Of a stretch of DNA of 54,272 nt, positions 44,831 through 54,272 are shown in pieces (position 1 is the stretch's first letter; every line of letters begins with the position of its first letter). This DNA comes from Fuerstiella sp. (GTDB lineage Bacteria > Planctomycetota > Planctomycetia > Planctomycetales > Planctomycetaceae). The notes beneath the pieces were generated by a model. The model searched no databases, was not told where the DNA came from, and saw nothing but the letters and a program-made list of their open reading frames with translations. The position numbers and the translations under genes were made by a program. The stretch lies in assembly GCA_029247265.1 (NCBI GenBank), contig JAQWLN010000204.1:1-54272 (forward strand), read 5' to 3'.

Positions 44831-46228
44831 ATGACTTCTTCATCTTCAGGCGACCGCCCACCAACATCAAATCAGTCTCGCCACTCCGATTCGGTGCGTT
44901 TAGCGAATACCGGTGACGACAAGTCAAGTTCGGCCTCGACGGCGTTCGCTCCGGCCAAAGTTGCGGACTTTAATATTGCCGACCTGCAGCGAATGCCAAT
45001 GACGGAATTGCTGGAGATCGCAGAACGCGAAAAACTGACGGAATTCAACGGACTGAAAAAACAGGATCTGATCTTCAGGATCCTGAAAGAACGTACTCGT
45101 ATGAGCGGGTTGATGTTCGGCGAAGGCACGCTGGAGATTCTCCCGGACGGCTTCGGGTTTCTCCGTAGCCCCGATTATCATTATCTGCCGTGCCCGGACG
45201 ACATTTACGTCAGTCCCAGCCAGATTCGTCGTTTTGGCCTTCGCACGGGCGCGACGGTCGCGGGACAGATTCGTCCGCCCAAAGAGAACGAGCGTTATTT
45301 TGCGTTGTTGCGAGTCGAAGCAATCAACGGTCAGGATCCCAATTTACTGACAGCGAAGGTGTTTTTTGACGACCTGACGCCATTGCATCCGAAGCAGCGA
45401 CTGCGTCTTGCTGACAATGCACCGCATCTCAGCACGCGAGTGGTCGACCTGATTGCCCCGATCGGCCTGGGACAACGCGGCCTGATCGTTTCGCCACCCA
45501 GAGCCGGAAAAACAATCCTGCTACAGCAAATGGCAGACGCCGTGCGGCAGAACCATCCGGATTCGTACGTGATCGTACTGCTGATTGACGAGCGTCCGGA
45601 AGAAGTGACTGACATGGAACGCAAGCTGAAAAGCGACAATTGCGAAGTCGTCAGCAGCACCTTTGATGAACCTTCATCGCGACACATCCAGGTCTCTGAG
45701 ATGGTCATCGAAAAGGCCAAGAGAATGGTCGAGTATGGTCACGATGTGATCATCTTTCTTGATTCCATCACTCGACTGGCGCGCGCATGGAACACGGAAA
45801 TACCGAATTCCGGCAAGATTCTTTCCGGCGGTGTTGACGCGAACGCGCTGCAGAATCCAAAACGATTCTTCGGTGCGGCTCGGTGTGTAGAAGAAGGTGG
45901 CAGCCTGACCATCATCGCGACCGCCCTTGTCGATACAGGCAGCCGGATGGATGAAGTGATTTTTGAAGAATTCAAAGGGACCGGAAACACAGAATTGCAT
46001 CTTGACCGGCGTATGGTCGAAAAACGAATCTGGCCGGCTATCGACGTCAACCGCTCGGGCACTCGCCGTGAAGAGTTGCTGATGACCGAAGATGAATTGA
46101 AAATCGTGTGGGTACTGCGTCGCGCGTTGAACGACATGAACCCTGTCGAAGCCATGGAACTTCTGGTCAACCGAATGCAACGGACAAAGTCCAACGAAGA
46201 GTTCCTGATCAGCATGAATTTGAACTGA
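44831..46228 (+). CDS. rho: Transcription termination factor Rho
   Basis: A 465-residue Rho, the hexameric RNA helicase that ends transcription. Residues 1-45 are a Ser-rich extension not present in E. coli Rho. The N-terminal helix bundle ([18 protein letters not shown]) and cold-shock-like RNA-binding domain ([17 protein letters not shown]) follow, then the Walker A loop [12 protein letters not shown], Walker [17 protein letters not shown], the Q-loop region and [24 protein letters not shown] lies 12 bases before the ATG. ribH begins 11 bases after the stop. Confidence 0.97.
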   Translation: MTSSSSGDRPPTSNQSRHSDSVRLANTGDDKSSSASTAFAPAKVADFNIADLQRMPMTELLEIAEREKLTEFNGLKKQDLIFRILKERTRMSGLMFGEGTLEILPDGFGFLRSPDYHYLPCPDDIYVSPSQIRRFGLRTGATVAGQIRPPKENERYFALLRVEAINGQDPNLLTAKVFFDDLTPLHPKQRLRLADNAPHLSTRVVDLIAPIGLGQRGLIVSPPRAGKTILLQQMADAVRQNHPDSYVIVLLIDERPEEVTDMERKLKSDNCEVVSSTFDEPSSRHIQVSEMVIEKAKRMVEYGHDVIIFLDSITRLARAWNTEIPNSGKILSGGVDANALQNPKRFFGAARCVEEGGSLTIIATALVDTGSRMDEVIFEEFKGTGNTELHLDRRMVEKRIWPAIDVNRSGTRREELLMTEDELKIVWVLRRALNDMNPVEAMELLVNRMQRTKSNEEFLISMNLN

Positions 46229-46239
46229 ATAGAAATCGC

Positions 46240-46704
46240 ATGCCCACAAAGATTCAAGGTGAACTTATCTGCCCCGATGTCAGCATCGCCATTGTGGTAT
46301 CTCGGTTCAACGACCTGATCACAAGCCGACTCGTCGACGGAGCGGCGGATACAATTACTCGCCACGGCGGAAACGCTGACAGAATTGACGTCGTTTCTGT
46401 GCCGGGCTCATTTGAGATTCCATTGGCAGCGCAGAAGCTGGCCTCCAGCGGCAAGTACGCTGCTGTTATCTGTCTGGGAGCGGTCATCCAGGGGTCCACC
46501 ACACACCACGAATACATCAACAGTCAGGTTGCCGCCGGGATCATGAGTCTGTCGAGGGAAACCGGCATTCCAGTGACATTCGGCGTGATCACGTGCGAGT
46601 CAATGGATCAGGCCCTTGACCGCGCGGGCGGCAAGGTCGGCAACAAGGGAGTTGAGGCTGCTCTGGCGGCCATTGAGATGATCAATCTGTTAAAGAAGCT
46701 ATAG
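46240..46704 (+). CDS. ribH: 6,7-dimethyl-8-ribityllumazine synthase
   Basis: A 154-residue lumazine synthase of riboflavin synthesis. It has [45 protein letters not shown] with the catalytic His89, and [12 protein letters not shown]. All substrate-binding blocks are intact and the length is typical for the 60-mer or decamer-type subunit. It starts 11 bases after rho and ends three bases before nusB, so the three genes almost certainly form one transcript. RibH next to NusB is a common bacterial arrangement. Confidence 0.97.
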   Translation: MPTKIQGELICPDVSIAIVVSRFNDLITSRLVDGAADTITRHGGNADRIDVVSVPGSFEIPLAAQKLASSGKYAAVICLGAVIQGSTTHHEYINSQVAAGIMSLSRETGIPVTFGVITCESMDQALDRAGGKVGNKGVEAALAAIEMINLLKKL

Positions 46705-46707
46705 TCC

Positions 46708-47142
46708 ATGCCCCGCCGATTTGATGCCCGCAAGTGTGTTCTTCAGATGTTGTATCTGCTGGACCAGAATTCCGACGCCAATCTACAGACAATCCGAGCC
46801 ACCGTTAAACAGGACCTGGAAAACGAAGAACTGATCGAGTTCGCGTGGCGATTGATCACCGGTGTCCGCGAGAGCCAGGATGATCTGGATCGACAAATTT
46901 CCGGTGTCGCGCAGAACTGGAGAATCGACCGAATGGCTCCCACGGATCGTAATGCTATTCGGGCGGGACTTTTCGAAATGCAGCAGTTGGGAACGCCGGC
47001 CGCTGTCGTTTTGAATGAGGCCATCGAACTGGCTCGTACATTCGGGACGGAACATTCAGCGTCGTTCGTGAACGGGATCCTGGATAAGCTCAAGCCGGAA
47101 CAGACGTCCGAGGCCCCAACGGGGGAAGAAACGCAGGCGTAG
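46708..47142 (+). CDS. nusB: Transcription antitermination factor NusB
   Basis: A 144-residue all-helical NusB, which with NusE binds boxA in rRNA leaders. It opens with FDARKCVLQMLYLLDQN and closes with TPAAVVLNEAIELARTFGTEHSASFVNGILDKL, the family's strongest signature. The last 13 residues are polar and variable. It begins three bases after ribH. Its presence after rho places factors with opposing effects on elongation in one transcript. Confidence 0.96.
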   Translation: MPRRFDARKCVLQMLYLLDQNSDANLQTIRATVKQDLENEELIEFAWRLITGVRESQDDLDRQISGVAQNWRIDRMAPTDRNAIRAGLFEMQQLGTPAAVVLNEAIELARTFGTEHSASFVNGILDKLKPEQTSEAPTGEETQA

Positions 47143-47266
47143 TAGCCCCGCTCGACGGCGTCTGACCGCGTTGTCGCAATTGTCACGCGCGTCTTTGTAG
47201 TCAGATACCCATTTGAGTAGCATGATGAGCGTTTGACTGAAGATCGTTCACGCAGGTTGCCCGGAC

Positions 47267-49606
47267 ATGTCACGAATACCCATTGTGCTGTTGCACATTA
47301 TTCTTCTGTTGGCCGTGAGTGCGCGTTTCACGCTGGCCGACGAGACCGACTTTGACCGCGACATTCGACCAATCCTGAACAATCACTGTGCCGGGTGTCA
47401 TGGTGGCGTCAAAAAAAACGGTGGCTTCAGCGTCATCAGCCGCAAACTTCTGTTGGCGCCGACGGAATCGGGTACGATTGCCGTTGTGCCAGGGAATGCT
47501 GCAGATAGTGAGTTATTCAGACGCGTGAGTTCGAAAGATCCTGGTTCCCGCATGCCGCCTGAAGGCCACGACGGGCTGAGTGCTGCCGAAACATCTCTGC
47601 TGAAAAAGTGGATCGAAGAGGGCGCCATCTGGCCGTCACACTGGGCATACGAAGCCGTACCACCTTTAGTCAGCACCAACTCGTTCAAGGGGCAACACCC
47701 TGTCGACTGGTTTGTCGACAGAAAGCTGAACGAACACAGCATCAAGCCATCGCCGCCCGCCGATGCGCTGACGCTTATTCGTCGATTGTCGCTGGACCTG
47801 ACCGGTCTGCTGCCGGACGCTGAGGCCGTCCGCCACCTGAACAGTTCAAGCACTCCGTTCCCTGCAAATTCGCCCGCCCTGACGACAATCATCGACAGCT
47901 ACCTTGCCGTACCGCACTTCGGCGAACGCTGGGCGCGGCACTGGCTTGATGAAGCTCGATTTGCCGATTCAGAAGGCTACGAAAAGGACTCAGTTAAAAG
48001 TGATGCCTGGCAGTTTCGTGACTGGGTTATCAGTGCCATTAATGAAGACATGCCGTTTGATGACTTCACTCGAAAACAGCTGGCCGGTGATCTGTTGCCC
48101 AACGCATCGCAGGACGATTTGATCGCCACCAAGTTTCATCTGCAGACTCAGTTCAATCTCGAAGGCGGAGTAGACTCAGAAGAAGACCGCACGAAACGCG
48201 TGATCGATCGTGTCGGTACTCTTGGTTCGGTATGGATGGGTTCGTCCGTCGGCTGCTGTCAGTGTCATGACCATCCTTACGATTCATTCCGCCAGAAAGA
48301 CTTCTACCGCCTGTATGCATTCTTCAACAACACAGACTTCGCAGCCGACTTCCTGGGCAAAGAACCCAAAGACGCCGATAAACTGCGAGCAGAGCGTGAT
48401 AAGAAAGTGAAGGAACTGGCCGGCCTGCTGAAGAAGCAGGTGACCGACAAGAACTACAGCGACACGACTCAAGGCAAACTTAGTCAACTGCGATCATACG
48501 ACAGTAGTAAGGGCTTCACGCGACACATGACCGAACGGTCGGCCGGGCGGCGGCCCACTTATGTCTTTACTCGCGGCGATTTTCAGCGGCCGATGATTGA
48601 TCAGGGTATGGTTGTCGCCGACATCCCTGAAGCATTCGGCAGCATCAAAGTCGGTGATTCGGCACCAACACGGCTTGATCTGGCCAACTGGATTGTCAGC
48701 CCGCAGAATCCTGTGACGGCTCGAGTTACGGTGAACAAGATCTGGATGCACCTGTTTGGTCAGCCGATCGCCGACCAACCCCAGGAATTCGGTTCGCGGG
48801 GAGCAGCACCATCTCACCCGGATCTGCTGGATTATCTGGCCCGCTGGTTCATGGATGAAGCTGGCTGGAGTCGAAAGAAACTGATTCGATTTATTGTGTC
48901 TTCGCAGACTTATCAACGGTCATCGGCGACCCGCGCGGATTTGATGAATAGTGATCCCGACAATCGTTTGTTCGCACGACAGAACCGGTTCCGCGTCGAA
49001 GCTGAAATTGTTCGCGACATCAGCCTGCAGGCAGCGCAACTGTTGAGTACCACGGTTGGTGGAAAAAGTGTTTTTCCACCGTTGCCGGAAATCGTGGCGC
49101 AGCAGACATATGCGGGCAGCAACAAGTACAAAGCCTCGACGGGCGAAGACCGATTCAGACGCGGGCTGTATACATTTTTTCGCCGTACGGCGATTGATCC
49201 GAATCTCAGCACCTTCGACTGCCCGGACAGCAGCCTGACCAGAGCACAGCGCGATCGCTCGAATAATCCGCTGCAGGCACTGGCGACCATGCACAACGAA
49301 GTGTTTCACGAAGCCGCCCAGGCATTTGCCGTGCGTCTGCTGCACTCCGTTTCGTCGGGTTCAGATGAAGACCGAATCACCAAAGCTGTCCAGATCACGA
49401 CGGGACGTGCGCCGAATCATGTGGAAATGGCGACTATCCAGAAGCTGCTGACGTCCTCACGCGAACACTTTTCCAGAGACATGGAAGCCGCAACAGCTTT
49501 GATCGGACCACATGCCGCAAAGGACATTACTGTCGCTGAAAACGCTGCCTGGGTCGCCGTCACACGTGTCGTTCTTAATCTGGATGAGTTTCTGACACGA
49601 GGCTAG
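47267..49606 (+). CDS. DUF1549/DUF1553 protein with cytochrome-like N-terminus (PSCyt1-PSCyt2-PSD1)
   Basis: A 779-residue exported protein (signal peptide 1-24). The N-terminal haem motif CAGCH (Cys41, Cys44, His45) belongs to PSCyt1, with MPPEGHDGLSAAET following. PSCyt2/DUF1549 spans about 150-350 (LTGLLPDAE, FGERWARHWLDEARFADSEGYEKD, FDDFTRKQLAGDLLP). DUF1553/PSD1 spans about 450-770 (NPVTARVTVNKIWMHLFGQPI, HPDLLDYLARWFMDEAGWSRKKLIRFIV, RGLYTFFRR, NNPLQALATMHNEVF). It is shorter than many relatives because no LamG-type insert is present. Such proteins are normally followed by a DUF1501 gene; here a pentapeptide-repeat gene follows instead. Confidence 0.94.
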   Translation: MSRIPIVLLHIILLLAVSARFTLADETDFDRDIRPILNNHCAGCHGGVKKNGGFSVISRKLLLAPTESGTIAVVPGNAADSELFRRVSSKDPGSRMPPEGHDGLSAAETSLLKKWIEEGAIWPSHWAYEAVPPLVSTNSFKGQHPVDWFVDRKLNEHSIKPSPPADALTLIRRLSLDLTGLLPDAEAVRHLNSSSTPFPANSPALTTIIDSYLAVPHFGERWARHWLDEARFADSEGYEKDSVKSDAWQFRDWVISAINEDMPFDDFTRKQLAGDLLPNASQDDLIATKFHLQTQFNLEGGVDSEEDRTKRVIDRVGTLGSVWMGSSVGCCQCHDHPYDSFRQKDFYRLYAFFNNTDFAADFLGKEPKDADKLRAERDKKVKELAGLLKKQVTDKNYSDTTQGKLSQLRSYDSSKGFTRHMTERSAGRRPTYVFTRGDFQRPMIDQGMVVADIPEAFGSIKVGDSAPTRLDLANWIVSPQNPVTARVTVNKIWMHLFGQPIADQPQEFGSRGAAPSHPDLLDYLARWFMDEAGWSRKKLIRFIVSSQTYQRSSATRADLMNSDPDNRLFARQNRFRVEAEIVRDISLQAAQLLSTTVGGKSVFPPLPEIVAQQTYAGSNKYKASTGEDRFRRGLYTFFRRTAIDPNLSTFDCPDSSLTRAQRDRSNNPLQALATMHNEVFHEAAQAFAVRLLHSVSSGSDEDRITKAVQITTGRAPNHVEMATIQKLLTSSREHFSRDMEAATALIGPHAAKDITVAENAAWVAVTRVVLNLDEFLTRG

Positions 49607-49659
49607 TAACTTCTTTTTGCTTGTCACATCACCACTTGCGACAGTCTCGAACGGTCATC

Positions 49660-50547
49660 ATGGGAATCAGCCCAATCGCCAATCAGGAATCGACAGCAGC
49701 GTCGCACGGACACGCCGGAACACTTCGGGCATTTCTGTGGCTGGCCTCGTTTGGTGCAATCGTCGCGGTCACGGCGAATCTGTTCTTGCTTTCGTCGCAA
49801 CTGCAGCAGGTTTCCCAAAACGGTCAGCAGCAGGCATTCTGGGCGTTAAGCCATCCAGGCGTTACCCCCGAACAGCGAACAGATTATTTTCTGCGTCTGG
49901 CGTCGAACGGAAATTCAGAGTGGAAAAGTGCGATTCTGAAGAAGCTGTCTCTGGCAGACGCAGATTTGTCCGGCACGAACCTGGACTCAGCCAGCTTCGT
50001 CTCCTGTGACTTCGCAAACGCAGACCTGTCCGAATGCGCCATGAACCGAACCGGGTTTGACCTTTGTGACCTGAGCCATGCAGATCTGTCTCAATCAAAT
50101 ATGCGAAACTCATCATTCTTCAAAGCCACGCTGGTGGAAACGGACTTTCGCAACGCCGATCTTCTGTCTGCAACTCTGGAACAGGCGAACGCTCGCAAAG
50201 CGAATTTCGTAGCGGCCAGAATGGGAGACATCTTCCTGGCCATGACCGACCTGACAGAAGCCGACCTGACCGGTGCCGACCTGAGCGGTGGAAATCTGGA
50301 AGCCGCCGTGCTGAAGTCAGCAGACCTTGCGCTGGCCAACTTCTACGGCACTCACCTTGAAGACACTGATTTCACAGACAGCAACTGGTGGCGTGCACGT
50401 GGGTTCAGTTCTCAACAACTGGACGAATTGACCTTGCAGTTCGCCCCTACCCCAGAGGCCACGAAATCGCGTCAGCGTGACTTCGACATCTGGTTGAGTC
50501 GACGCCTTGACGAATCGCCGGACTCAGAAACCGACCCACCGGAATAG
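49660..50547 (+). CDS. Membrane-anchored pentapeptide-repeat protein
   Basis: A 295-residue protein with one membrane helix (about residues 24-46, FLWLASFGAIVAVTANLFLLSS) and a pentapeptide-repeat domain from about 98 to 250, with many A-D/N-L-S-x units (ADLSGTNLDSASF, ADLTGADLSGGNLEAAVL). Such repeats fold into a right-handed quadrilateral helix that can act as a binding scaffold. The last 50 residues are charged and hold no repeat. The TTG at 49621 is a possible earlier start, but ATG 49660 is preferred. Its role is unknown; it follows the DUF1553 gene by 53 bases. Confidence 0.85.
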   Translation: MGISPIANQESTAASHGHAGTLRAFLWLASFGAIVAVTANLFLLSSQLQQVSQNGQQQAFWALSHPGVTPEQRTDYFLRLASNGNSEWKSAILKKLSLADADLSGTNLDSASFVSCDFANADLSECAMNRTGFDLCDLSHADLSQSNMRNSSFFKATLVETDFRNADLLSATLEQANARKANFVAARMGDIFLAMTDLTEADLTGADLSGGNLEAAVLKSADLALANFYGTHLEDTDFTDSNWWRARGFSSQQLDELTLQFAPTPEATKSRQRDFDIWLSRRLDESPDSETDPPE

Positions 50548-50631
50548 AACTGGTTTCCCGTTCACCTGTACCGAGCTGTCTGGAGGGAATGCCGATTTGT
50601 CAGACGGCATCGCGTTTACAAGACGTGCAGA

Positions 50632-52746
50632 TCAGTCACCCAGCAGATAAGAACGCAACTGCAGCATCACCTGCTCACAACGAAGTTCGAGAATGGCGTC
50701 GCTGCGCACGCGACCAATTGCACTCATCGTCACCGCGATGTGGCGTTTGGTCTTTGACTCTCCGGTCTTTGAATCTGTCTCGCGCGTTGTTTCGAATTTC
50801 ACATCGATTTCAACAGCTTGTCGTTCCGGCGTGCTGCCCCAGCGTTTTGTGAACCCAACCGAACCGGACTGCATTTTCAGGTGCCCGTGTTCCTGGTGCG
50901 TAACTTTGACATCGGAAGCGGCAATAAAAGCGTTGAGCTTCATGGCCGTCAGTTCGAGCGATGTTGACATTCGGATTTCGTCGACGAACTGCCGAACACC
51001 GTCTACAGTGGTGATCTTCGATTCCTGTTCCTCGTTCAGGATCTCGCGTTCCAGTTCCTCCTGGTCCTGATCTTCCCAGCAGGTACGGTTACGTCCTGTT
51101 TCCTTAGCGCGATATAGACAACTGTCTGCACGTTCAAGCAGCGTCTGTACACTATCTCCCAGGCGAGCGACGGACACACCAAAGGAAGATGTAATGCTCA
51201 GGTTGCTGATACCACCGATGGAACTCTTGGCAATTGCGTCACGCAGCCGTTCTGCTCGACGAACACCGGCCTTCAAATCTGTGTCAGGGCACAGCACGAC
51301 AAATTCTTCACCGCCGTAGCGGGCAATAATTTCGCCGGAATAGGTTTCGTGCTGCAGTAGTCGTGTCAGATCGACAAGAACCTGATCGCCGGCCTTGTGA
51401 CCATACGTATCGTTAACGCTCTTGAATTTATCAACGTCCAGAAAAATTGTACTTAGCGGGCGAGTTCCTTCGTGATTGTGGAAGTCGTCCAGCAGATGCC
51501 GCAACTGTGTTTCCAGCTGTCCACGATTGGCGACGCCTGTCAGCGCATCACGAGTGGCTGCAAGCTTCAGTTCCACGTACTCGCGAGTTTCGCGTCGAAC
51601 CCCGCCTTTGCAACGGAACAACTGGATCAGTCCGGTCACCTTGTTCGGACCGTCCGTAATCGGCAGGGTATAGACGTCGACGCTGATCTGCCTGTTTTCG
51701 TCAACGTCACAAACACGACTTGTAAACTGAGGCCGCCCATTCCGCAGAACCTGTGGCACAATTTCTTCTGACGGCTCAAGGTCTTTTTTCGCAGTCTGTG
51801 TAATCGGGGAAAGGCGAATATCTGACGGCAGCCATGCTCTACCTGCAACGTCCCGCAGACTCTTACCGGACAGTTCTTCCATGCCTTCGGACCAGATGCA
51901 GTAATTGCCACTGGCATCCAACAGAAAATAGCCATCGTATAGCGTCTGAAACTGATACAGAACGTGAAGAATCTGCGTCAGGACCACGACTTCCGTACGT
52001 TCGTCATCCTCAATCTGTATCGGTTCATCGGTGCTGCCAAACGGGTCACCCAGCGCGAACAGCACATCACCATCGCTCTGATACCACCGACTCAGCGTGC
52101 GAATCACGTTTCCGTCATACCGACTTCCCGATTGGTCATTCAGAATCTTGATGACTTCTTCATGAGTCATGCCACGGCGATACGATTTTGGCGAACTGAG
52201 CGAATCGTAGGCGTCGGCAACCGCCAGAATGCGCGGTCCCAGAGGCAGTTCCTGCGATACGCCGCTGCCCTTCGCTTCCACGCCCGCCCCGTCGAAATTG
52301 TTATGCAACAGCGTCAGCATCGATACCAGATTGTGATCGACATGCAGTGCCTGCATCAGATTAATAGCAGCATGATGGTACAGCGTGACAAAGTCGTACT
52401 CTTCGCTGCTCAGCTTCCCTGGTTTCTTCAATATGTGTTCGGGCACGCCAATCTTGCCAAGATCATGCACCAGTGCGGCGAGTTCGAGTTCGGCACGCTG
52501 CGTATCTTCCCAGCCCATGAGTTCTGAAAGGCCACAGGCAATCGCTGAAATTCGCTGTCCATGCAGAATGATCGCCGGATCGCGAACCTTCATGGCTCGC
52601 AGCAGCATCGTGATCACACCTCGCGGAATCGGGGGACGATTGCTACTGGACGCCAGTTCGCTTCGAGCATGTTCGCACAACGCAAGCAAACGATTCAGCA
52701 CGGCGCAGGTGTCCGTCGGGACTGCCGGCGTCAGCTGACAATACAT
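50632..52746 (-). CDS. HD-GYP-like and GGDEF signalling protein with a PAS-type middle
   Basis: A soluble regulator of about 704 residues. The HD domain occupies the first ~240 residues (LVHDLGKIGVPEHILKKPGKLSSEEY, then ILAVADAYDSLSSPKSYRRGM), but the H-H-E-x-x-D-G-x-G-Y-P motif is altered to HNNFDGAGVE. A PAS-like segment (GYFLLDASGNYCIWSEGMEELSG) leads to a GGDEF domain (TRDALTGVANRGQLE, YGGEEFVVL), an apparently active diguanylate cyclase. No RxxD inhibitory site precedes GGEEF. A C-terminal domain of about 120 residues is unrecognised. The start at ATG 52746 follows a shorter leader; 52821 is possible. Confidence 0.87.
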   Translation of the reverse strand: MYCQLTPAVPTDTCAVLNRLLALCEHARSELASSSNRPPIPRGVITMLLRAMKVRDPAIILHGQRISAIACGLSELMGWEDTQRAELELAALVHDLGKIGVPEHILKKPGKLSSEEYDFVTLYHHAAINLMQALHVDHNLVSMLTLLHNNFDGAGVEAKGSGVSQELPLGPRILAVADAYDSLSSPKSYRRGMTHEEVIKILNDQSGSRYDGNVIRTLSRWYQSDGDVLFALGDPFGSTDEPIQIEDDERTEVVVLTQILHVLYQFQTLYDGYFLLDASGNYCIWSEGMEELSGKSLRDVAGRAWLPSDIRLSPITQTAKKDLEPSEEIVPQVLRNGRPQFTSRVCDVDENRQISVDVYTLPITDGPNKVTGLIQLFRCKGGVRRETREYVELKLAATRDALTGVANRGQLETQLRHLLDDFHNHEGTRPLSTIFLDVDKFKSVNDTYGHKAGDQVLVDLTRLLQHETYSGEIIARYGGEEFVVLCPDTDLKAGVRRAERLRDAIAKSSIGGISNLSITSSFGVSVARLGDSVQTLLERADSCLYRAKETGRNRTCWEDQDQEELEREILNEEQESKITTVDGVRQFVDEIRMSTSLELTAMKLNAFIAASDVKVTHQEHGHLKMQSGSVGFTKRWGSTPERQAVEIDVKFETTRETDSKTGESKTKRHIAVTMSAIGRVRSDAILELRCEQVMLQLRSYLLGD

Positions 52747-53226
52747 TGTGGAAGTCTGGTGGCCGACAGTGGCTTGAGACACGAAAATCAGACCTGCTTG
52801 AGAAGATAAGACCACACACACCTGGCAACAGGCGTAATGTGGACTTAGGGAAACCTACGTTGCAAGTCTAGTTCATTTACAGCGTTCGGTGCCGGTTCAC
52901 TGCATGAAATTTCAGCTGGGAGATCCAACACACCTAGGCCAATCCGCACAATCCCCGCGTGATAATCCGCATGACCGGCATGTTCCCGCGGGTCCGGCAT
53001 AGTCGACAATGCTGTACTGTCATTTACCAGTCGCGACGGAGCATTCATTTCAAGAGAGCCTCATTGAATTGCCGGATGCGGCGGGGCGATTGACCGCCAG
53101 TCGCAGACAACGCGTACGACCACTTTCCTGATCGTGTTGGCTGAGTCCGTTTCAGTCGTTAGCATGCGGACGCTGATCCGTCATCGCCTGAGAATCAGAC
53201 GCCCCAGGACCCGACCAGGTTACTCA
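52747..53226. other. Divergent intergenic region
   Basis: Between the HD-GYP/GGDEF gene and the symporter gene, about 400-480 bases depending on the start chosen. A 67-codon frame (53048-52845, minus) has neither a good ribosome site nor homology and is not called. Promoters for both genes should lie here; no operator or RNA element was recognised. Confidence 0.35.
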
Positions 53227-54272
53227 ATGCCCACAGCCAGTCCTATTGATCTTGCCGTTGTTGCCGTCTACCTCGCAGCTGTCACAATTCTGGGCTGCGT
53301 GATGTCTCGGAAGACGCACACGGCAACCGAATTCATCTCCGCCGGAGGCTCGTTGCCGGGATGGGTCGTTGGCTTATCCATCATCGGCACCTTTGTCAGC
53401 AGTATCAGTTTTATTGCGACCCCGGGAAAGGCGTTTTCGGGTAACTGGAACCCTTTCGTGTTCGCACTGTCGCTGCCGTATGCCGCATTGATCGCGACGG
53501 TCTACTTCGTACCGTTCTTTCGGAACTGCGGTAGTCTGTCGGCCTACGAACACCTTGAACACCGCTTCGGAGCATGGGCCAGACTGTACTCGGCATCATT
53601 TAATGTGCTGTATCACATCGGTCGTATCGGAACGATCCTGTTCGGGGTTTCACTGGCCGTCGCAGCGTTGATCGACGTTCCTATATGGCTGTTAATCATT
53701 GGCCTGGGTGTGCTGGTCATTGGTTACACGCTGATGGGCGGAATCGAAGCGGTCATCTGGACGGACGTCGTTCAAAGTATCATTTTGATTGGTGGAACGT
53801 TGGTGTGTGTGTTTCTGCTGCTGATGAACGTCCCCGGCGGTTTTTTCGGAATCATCGAAGGCGCTCAGACGCCTGTTGAGAACAAACTGTCGCTGGGCAG
53901 CCTGGACTTTGATTTTTCGACATCAACATTCTGGATGACGCTGGTCTTCGGGTTGTTCATCAACCTGCAGAATTTCGCTGCCGACCAAACCTTCGTGCAG
54001 CGGTACTTTGCAGCTCGTTCTGAACAGGACGCTCGCCGCAGCGTGTGGCTGGGAGCCCTTGCCTTCCTGCCAATTTCCGCCGTTCTGTTTTTTATCGGCA
54101 CCGGCCTGTTCGTGTTTTACAGCAACGTCGGAAATCTTCCGGAAGGGACGTCTGCTGATTCCGTGCTGCCTCATTTTATCATGTCTGAACTGCCTACGGG
54201 AGTCGCCGGCCTGTTGATCGCCGCGATTCTTGCTGCCGCCATGAGTACGGTTGATTCCTCGCTGAACAGTTC
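53227..54272 (+). CDS. Sodium:solute symporter (SSS family), cut by right edge
   Basis: 348 codons are visible of a usually 500-residue transporter. The first helix (IDLAVVAVYLAAVTILG) is followed by TATEFISAGGSLPGWVVG, GTFVSSISFIATPGKAFSGNW, YEHLEHRFGAWARLYSA, YTLMGGIEAVIWTDVVQSIILIGG and QNFAADQTFVQRYFAARSEQDARRS, then LPTGVAGLLIAAILAAAMSTVDSSLNS. These are the SSS blocks, with the sodium-site Ser-Ser pair at the end. The substrate class (sugars, amino acids, sialic acid) is undecided. The start at ATG 53227 precedes the first helix directly. The sequence continues past the window. Confidence 0.93.
   Translation, partial: MPTASPIDLAVVAVYLAAVTILGCVMSRKTHTATEFISAGGSLPGWVVGLSIIGTFVSSISFIATPGKAFSGNWNPFVFALSLPYAALIATVYFVPFFRNCGSLSAYEHLEHRFGAWARLYSASFNVLYHIGRIGTILFGVSLAVAALIDVPIWLLIIGLGVLVIGYTLMGGIEAVIWTDVVQSIILIGGTLVCVFLLLMNVPGGFFGIIEGAQTPVENKLSLGSLDFDFSTSTFWMTLVFGLFINLQNFAADQTFVQRYFAARSEQDARRSVWLGALAFLPISAVLFFIGTGLFVFYSNVGNLPEGTSADSVLPHFIMSELPTGVAGLLIAAILAAAMSTVDSSLNS

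Noticed and set aside
52845-53048. 67-codon minus-strand open frame
   Set aside because: Weak start context and no domain; it lies in the expected promoter region of the HD-GYP/GGDEF gene.
1-54272. tRNA, rRNA, CRISPR arrays, prophage or toxin-antitoxin modules
   Set aside because: Reading the gaps on both strands gave no cloverleaf with a convincing T-loop, no regularly spaced repeats and no phage or toxin families.

Overview
The window reads as a chromosomal segment of a planctomycete (order Planctomycetales). The diagnostic families are a DUF1549/DUF1553 cytochrome-type protein (PSCyt1-PSCyt2-PSD1), Tat-exported DUF1501 proteins, a giant PVC-type haem-binding protein (TIGR02604-like) with SGNH, PA14, cupredoxin and cytochrome c parts, a planctomycete-type ECF sigma factor beside a Ser/Thr kinase, secreted sulfatases and DUF1080 proteins. 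Genes are loosely spaced, both strands are used, base composition is moderately GC-rich, and no rRNA, tRNA or CRISPR was recognised.

Layout. 1-0.4 kb: left edge with an IS-type transposase N-terminus in frame with a DUF1501 remnant. 0.5-6.1 kb: secreted endonuclease/exonuclease/phosphatase-fold protein, glycerophosphodiester phosphodiesterase, small membrane protein, membrane-fused spermidine-synthase-like protein. 6.3-10.5 kb: intact ECF sigma gene followed by two decayed Ser/Thr kinase genes that meet tail to tail. 10.6-19.6 kb: export and polysaccharide-type block (sulfatase, GH71/99-like protein, DUF1501 protein, cyclophilin, SGNH hydrolase, DUF1080 plus glucose/sorbosone dehydrogenase fusion). 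19.6-26.5 kb: metal permease with HMA domain, TrkA-type channel with an odd selectivity filter, frameshifted carbon-nitrogen hydrolase, peptidase MA-like protein, two unknown proteins. 26.8-31.6 kb: translationally coupled methyltransferase/DegT-type aminotransferase pair and a SEC-C/TPR protein. 31.7-47.1 kb: mostly housekeeping (ribD, asnS, parvulin, folD, FabG-like SDR, phosphohexomutase, coaE, rho, ribH, nusB), interrupted by the 1664-residue haem/copper protein. 47.3-54.3 kb: DUF1549/DUF1553 protein, pentapeptide-repeat membrane protein, HD-GYP/GGDEF regulator, and a sodium:solute symporter cut by the right edge.

How genes fit together. Rho, ribH and nusB are tightly packed on one strand, placing a termination factor and an antitermination factor around a riboflavin gene; ribD is separate. 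The clearest unusual signal is decay by deletion: the kinase next to the intact sigma gene has lost its alpha-C helix through what looks like slippage between AAGCCG repeats, a second convergent kinase has lost most of its catalytic domain and part of its membrane domain, and a nitrilase-family gene carries a one-base frameshift. I did not find a clearly new multi-gene system. The best leads are the sigma/broken-kinase module, the atypical channel filter, the multidomain haem-copper protein, the coupled methyltransferase/aminotransferase pair and the repeat element in front of ribD.
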